A stretch of 64,000 nt of DNA, from positions 434,001 through 498,000 of the forward strand of contig JAPEHQ010000015.1 of the NCBI GenBank assembly GCA_027405735.1. The letters run 5' to 3'. The position numbers and the translations under genes were made by a program. The notes under the pieces were generated by a model. That model was not told the origin of the DNA and ran no database searches. It worked only from the letters and a program-made list of their open reading frames with translations. This document shows, piece after piece, positions 62,225 through 64,000 of this stretch (the first letter of the stretch is position 1; the number at the start of each line of letters is the position of its first letter). This DNA comes from Mucor racemosus. Its lineage: Eukaryota > Mucoromycota > Mucoromycetes > Mucorales > Mucoraceae.

Positions 62225-63362
62225 ATGTCTTTCCCAAAAAACAATACTGTAACTCCCTTTATAATACATTCACAAGAAGCAACAGTGCATTTTGTCTGGT
62301 AATAACTTGGACGAAAATATTATTCCTCAACTCTTCAATGAGATTCATAAGCTATCAAGACAAGTTGACTCATTGCAAACCTCACACAATGAGCTAATTA
62401 ACATATTAGCACCTATTATGTTTCCAAGAGATACTCATGAGCATACTAACGTTGAAGCAATTAGTGATGCAGTACTATCTGGTAAATGATTTCTTTAATT
62501 ATATGTAAACGACATCTTTTTTTTATTTACTCATTTTAATGCGCACATAATTAATTGAATATCCCAAGAAAATGCCGCCGCTACTATGGTAAATGCTAAT
62601 ATGAGAGGTACCCGTTATATAAAGAAGGTGATGGAAGAAGCAAGAAGTGGCAGTATAAAAAACTCAACACCTTCAAACTCGGTGAGAATACGAGCACTTC
62701 TCAAATACCTGTATAACATAAACCCTATGCATACCAAGAGTGCTGAGGAGGAAACTGTATTAGAGCAGTACAGTACACTCAAAGCCTCGGCACTCCGCCT
62801 ACGTCAAAAGGTGTATTTTGATTATCCCAGTATGAAAGGATACTCCTGGAACCAGGTTGGTAAGAAGTATCCATCGATCAAGAGTAAGTTGACTCTGGAG
62901 TTGGAGAGCATTGCTCTTGGTCATGGTGTAAATCTTCATCATTGTCAAGAAATGTGGGCCGCTGACAGGCTTCTATTTGAGGCATTTCGTAGAAGTAATA
63001 GTAAAGCCAAGGAAAATAGCAATGATGATGATGATGAAACATCTCTTGCGTCGGCACTTCTTTCATGTGTAAATGAAGACAACAGCCTTTTCTCGTAAGT
63101 AAATTTTTAGTAATGATGAAATATGAAAGCTTCTTAATTGCCTTCTTTTTATCTGTTCAGAATTGTCGATCGAGAAACTACTCCTCATTCGCCTATCCGA
63201 TTATTAAGAAGTTCTACATCAACCAGAAAGCGAACAATTCAGCAATCTGATGACGAAAACGAAGAAGATAATGAAGAAACAGATGCTGGGGATGCTGAAA
63301 GCAGCAAGATGAAGAAGAGACCTCGCCGGGTTTTAATTAGAAAAGCCAAGAAGAATGAATAA
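62225..63362 (+). CDS. Unrecognised, probably nuclear, basic-tailed protein
   Basis: Firm exons end at 62481, then 62569-63094 and 63161-63362, with frame-consistent junctions; about 305 residues without the uncertain start. The N-terminus has a short coiled coil (IHKLSRQVDSLQTSHNELIN). The middle (about 60-240) is a basic helical domain (RIRALLKYLYNI, LRQKVYFDYP, HGVNLHHCQEMWAADRLLFE) of no family I know. The tail has an acidic run (DDENEEDNEETDAGDAE) then KKRPRRVLIRKAKK, a nuclear-localisation-like cluster. The start is unresolved: no ATG precedes SGNNLDENI in frame. An ATG at 62225 would need a 37-nt GT-AG intron (62249-62285), or translation starts at a non-ATG codon. The gene begins at the edge of repeat Y, so it may be repeat-associated or broken. 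Confidence 0.55.
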
Positions 63363-63839
63363 AAAGTAGTTTGCACATTGCAGTTAATTAGTTTTGTAAT
63401 GATGTAAGAAAGCAAGCGTTTATTAATAATAGGTATGTTTTTTGAAGCGGATGCAACATGTAGTAAAAAAACACTTTAAGTATGCGTCTTTTATTGATCA
63501 TTATTAATACACGCTACTGTATGTTGTATTTAAATGTTGTATTTAGTTAAACAAAAACTGCTTTCGTCTCTTCACATACCTTTACATTGTCATTAACAGA
63601 TTTCTTTTATATATGGTGTACATTCGTCTGCATTTTCTGCAGAATTTTTATATTAATACATTCTGCTTCAAGTCATTGTTGCTATAGCGTAGCATCAGAT
63701 ATAAATATAATTTATGCTTTTTTCCATTCCATAATCATTAAAGCTACCGTATATATGTAACAACGTCAAAAGGTACACATGATGAGGGTGTTTATCATAC
63801 AGATATATCTACGACAAATACATAATCTTCGGATCAAAT
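63363..63839. other. Intergenic, no gene seen
   Basis: AT-rich 3' flank of the preceding gene with no feature other than short T/A tracts. Confidence 0.5.
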
Positions 63840-64000
63840 TGTTACGCCACCAGGAGATAATATCAATCTCAAAGCTAAAATATGTACTAAATCATTTAAT
63901 AAAAATAAAGGAAAACTGTTATAAAATGAAAGAGCACACTAAAACTAAAGAACTTTATTATAAGATCGAACCATCTTCTTTTATATTCACATTCTCTAAT
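63840..64000 (+). mobile_element. LTR, family C, copy 2, cut by the window edge
   Basis: Starts TGTTACGCCACCAGGAGATAA and matches the first 160 bp of the solo LTR at 19338 with few differences. The preceding five bases are CAAAT, the expected left half of a target duplication. Whether this is a solo LTR or the 5' end of a full element cannot be seen. Confidence 0.75.

Noticed and set aside
1..64000. CRISPR arrays, bacterial operons, riboswitches, rRNA genes
   Set aside because: Spliced genes with GT-AG introns and fungal retroelements mark this as eukaryotic nuclear DNA. No regularly spaced short repeats or rRNA-like segments were seen.

Overview
The window looks like nuclear DNA of an early-diverging filamentous fungus, most likely Mucoromycota (Mucorales-like). 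It is AT-rich, with many short GT-AG introns (about 35-160 nt), polyglutamine and Ser/Thr-rich proteins, conserved fungal housekeeping genes and a large share of decayed transposons. The assignment is an inference from gene content; there is no rRNA marker.

Layout. 1-9873 (minus) is one nine-exon gene running off the left edge. It encodes more than 3100 residues: ten beta-trefoil (ricin-B-like) modules followed by a long helical tail. 9874-15606 is spacer with a 5'-truncated LINE (12110-13755) inside a 17-bp target-site duplication. 15607-17811 (plus) holds a membrane-anchored cyclin-like protein and a TB2/DP1/HVA22 ER-shaping protein in tandem. 17812-23141 is a repeat island with nested solo LTRs. 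23142-28525 holds an M20 dipeptidase and an uncharacterised CUE-like protein (both plus), convergent with GTP cyclohydrolase I (minus), which has a 10-nt microexon. 28526-42671 is 14 kb of transposon debris. 42672-51075 is a gene island: a caleosin with a long Q-rich tail, a DH-PH RhoGEF, the complex I LYR subunit NDUFA6 and an F-box protein. 51076-62220 is a second transposon island. 62225-63362 is a lineage-specific, probably nuclear basic protein, and an LTR copy enters at the right edge.

The strongest large-scale structure is a long inverted repeat. About 36.25-41.33 kb is repeated in reverse at 53.24-58.61 kb, with a nearly identical core of about 4.1 kb. It brackets the four-gene island. 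Each arm holds the same dead Ty3/gypsy integrase fragment with the same frame breaks, so the copies were duplicated or homogenised after the element died. Outside the arms a second pair of segments (X and Y) is joined in different orientations on the two sides. X carries a decayed piece of a dynein intermediate-chain-like WD gene.

The most notable observations are: the ten-trefoil gene in which all eight introns are phase 1 and recur at homologous module positions; the inverted repeat around a gene island; a MITE with a paralogous empty site; four solo LTRs with readable 5-bp target duplications; the GCH1 microexon; and a caleosin with an approximately 370-residue extension. No function is claimed where the family is not recognised.
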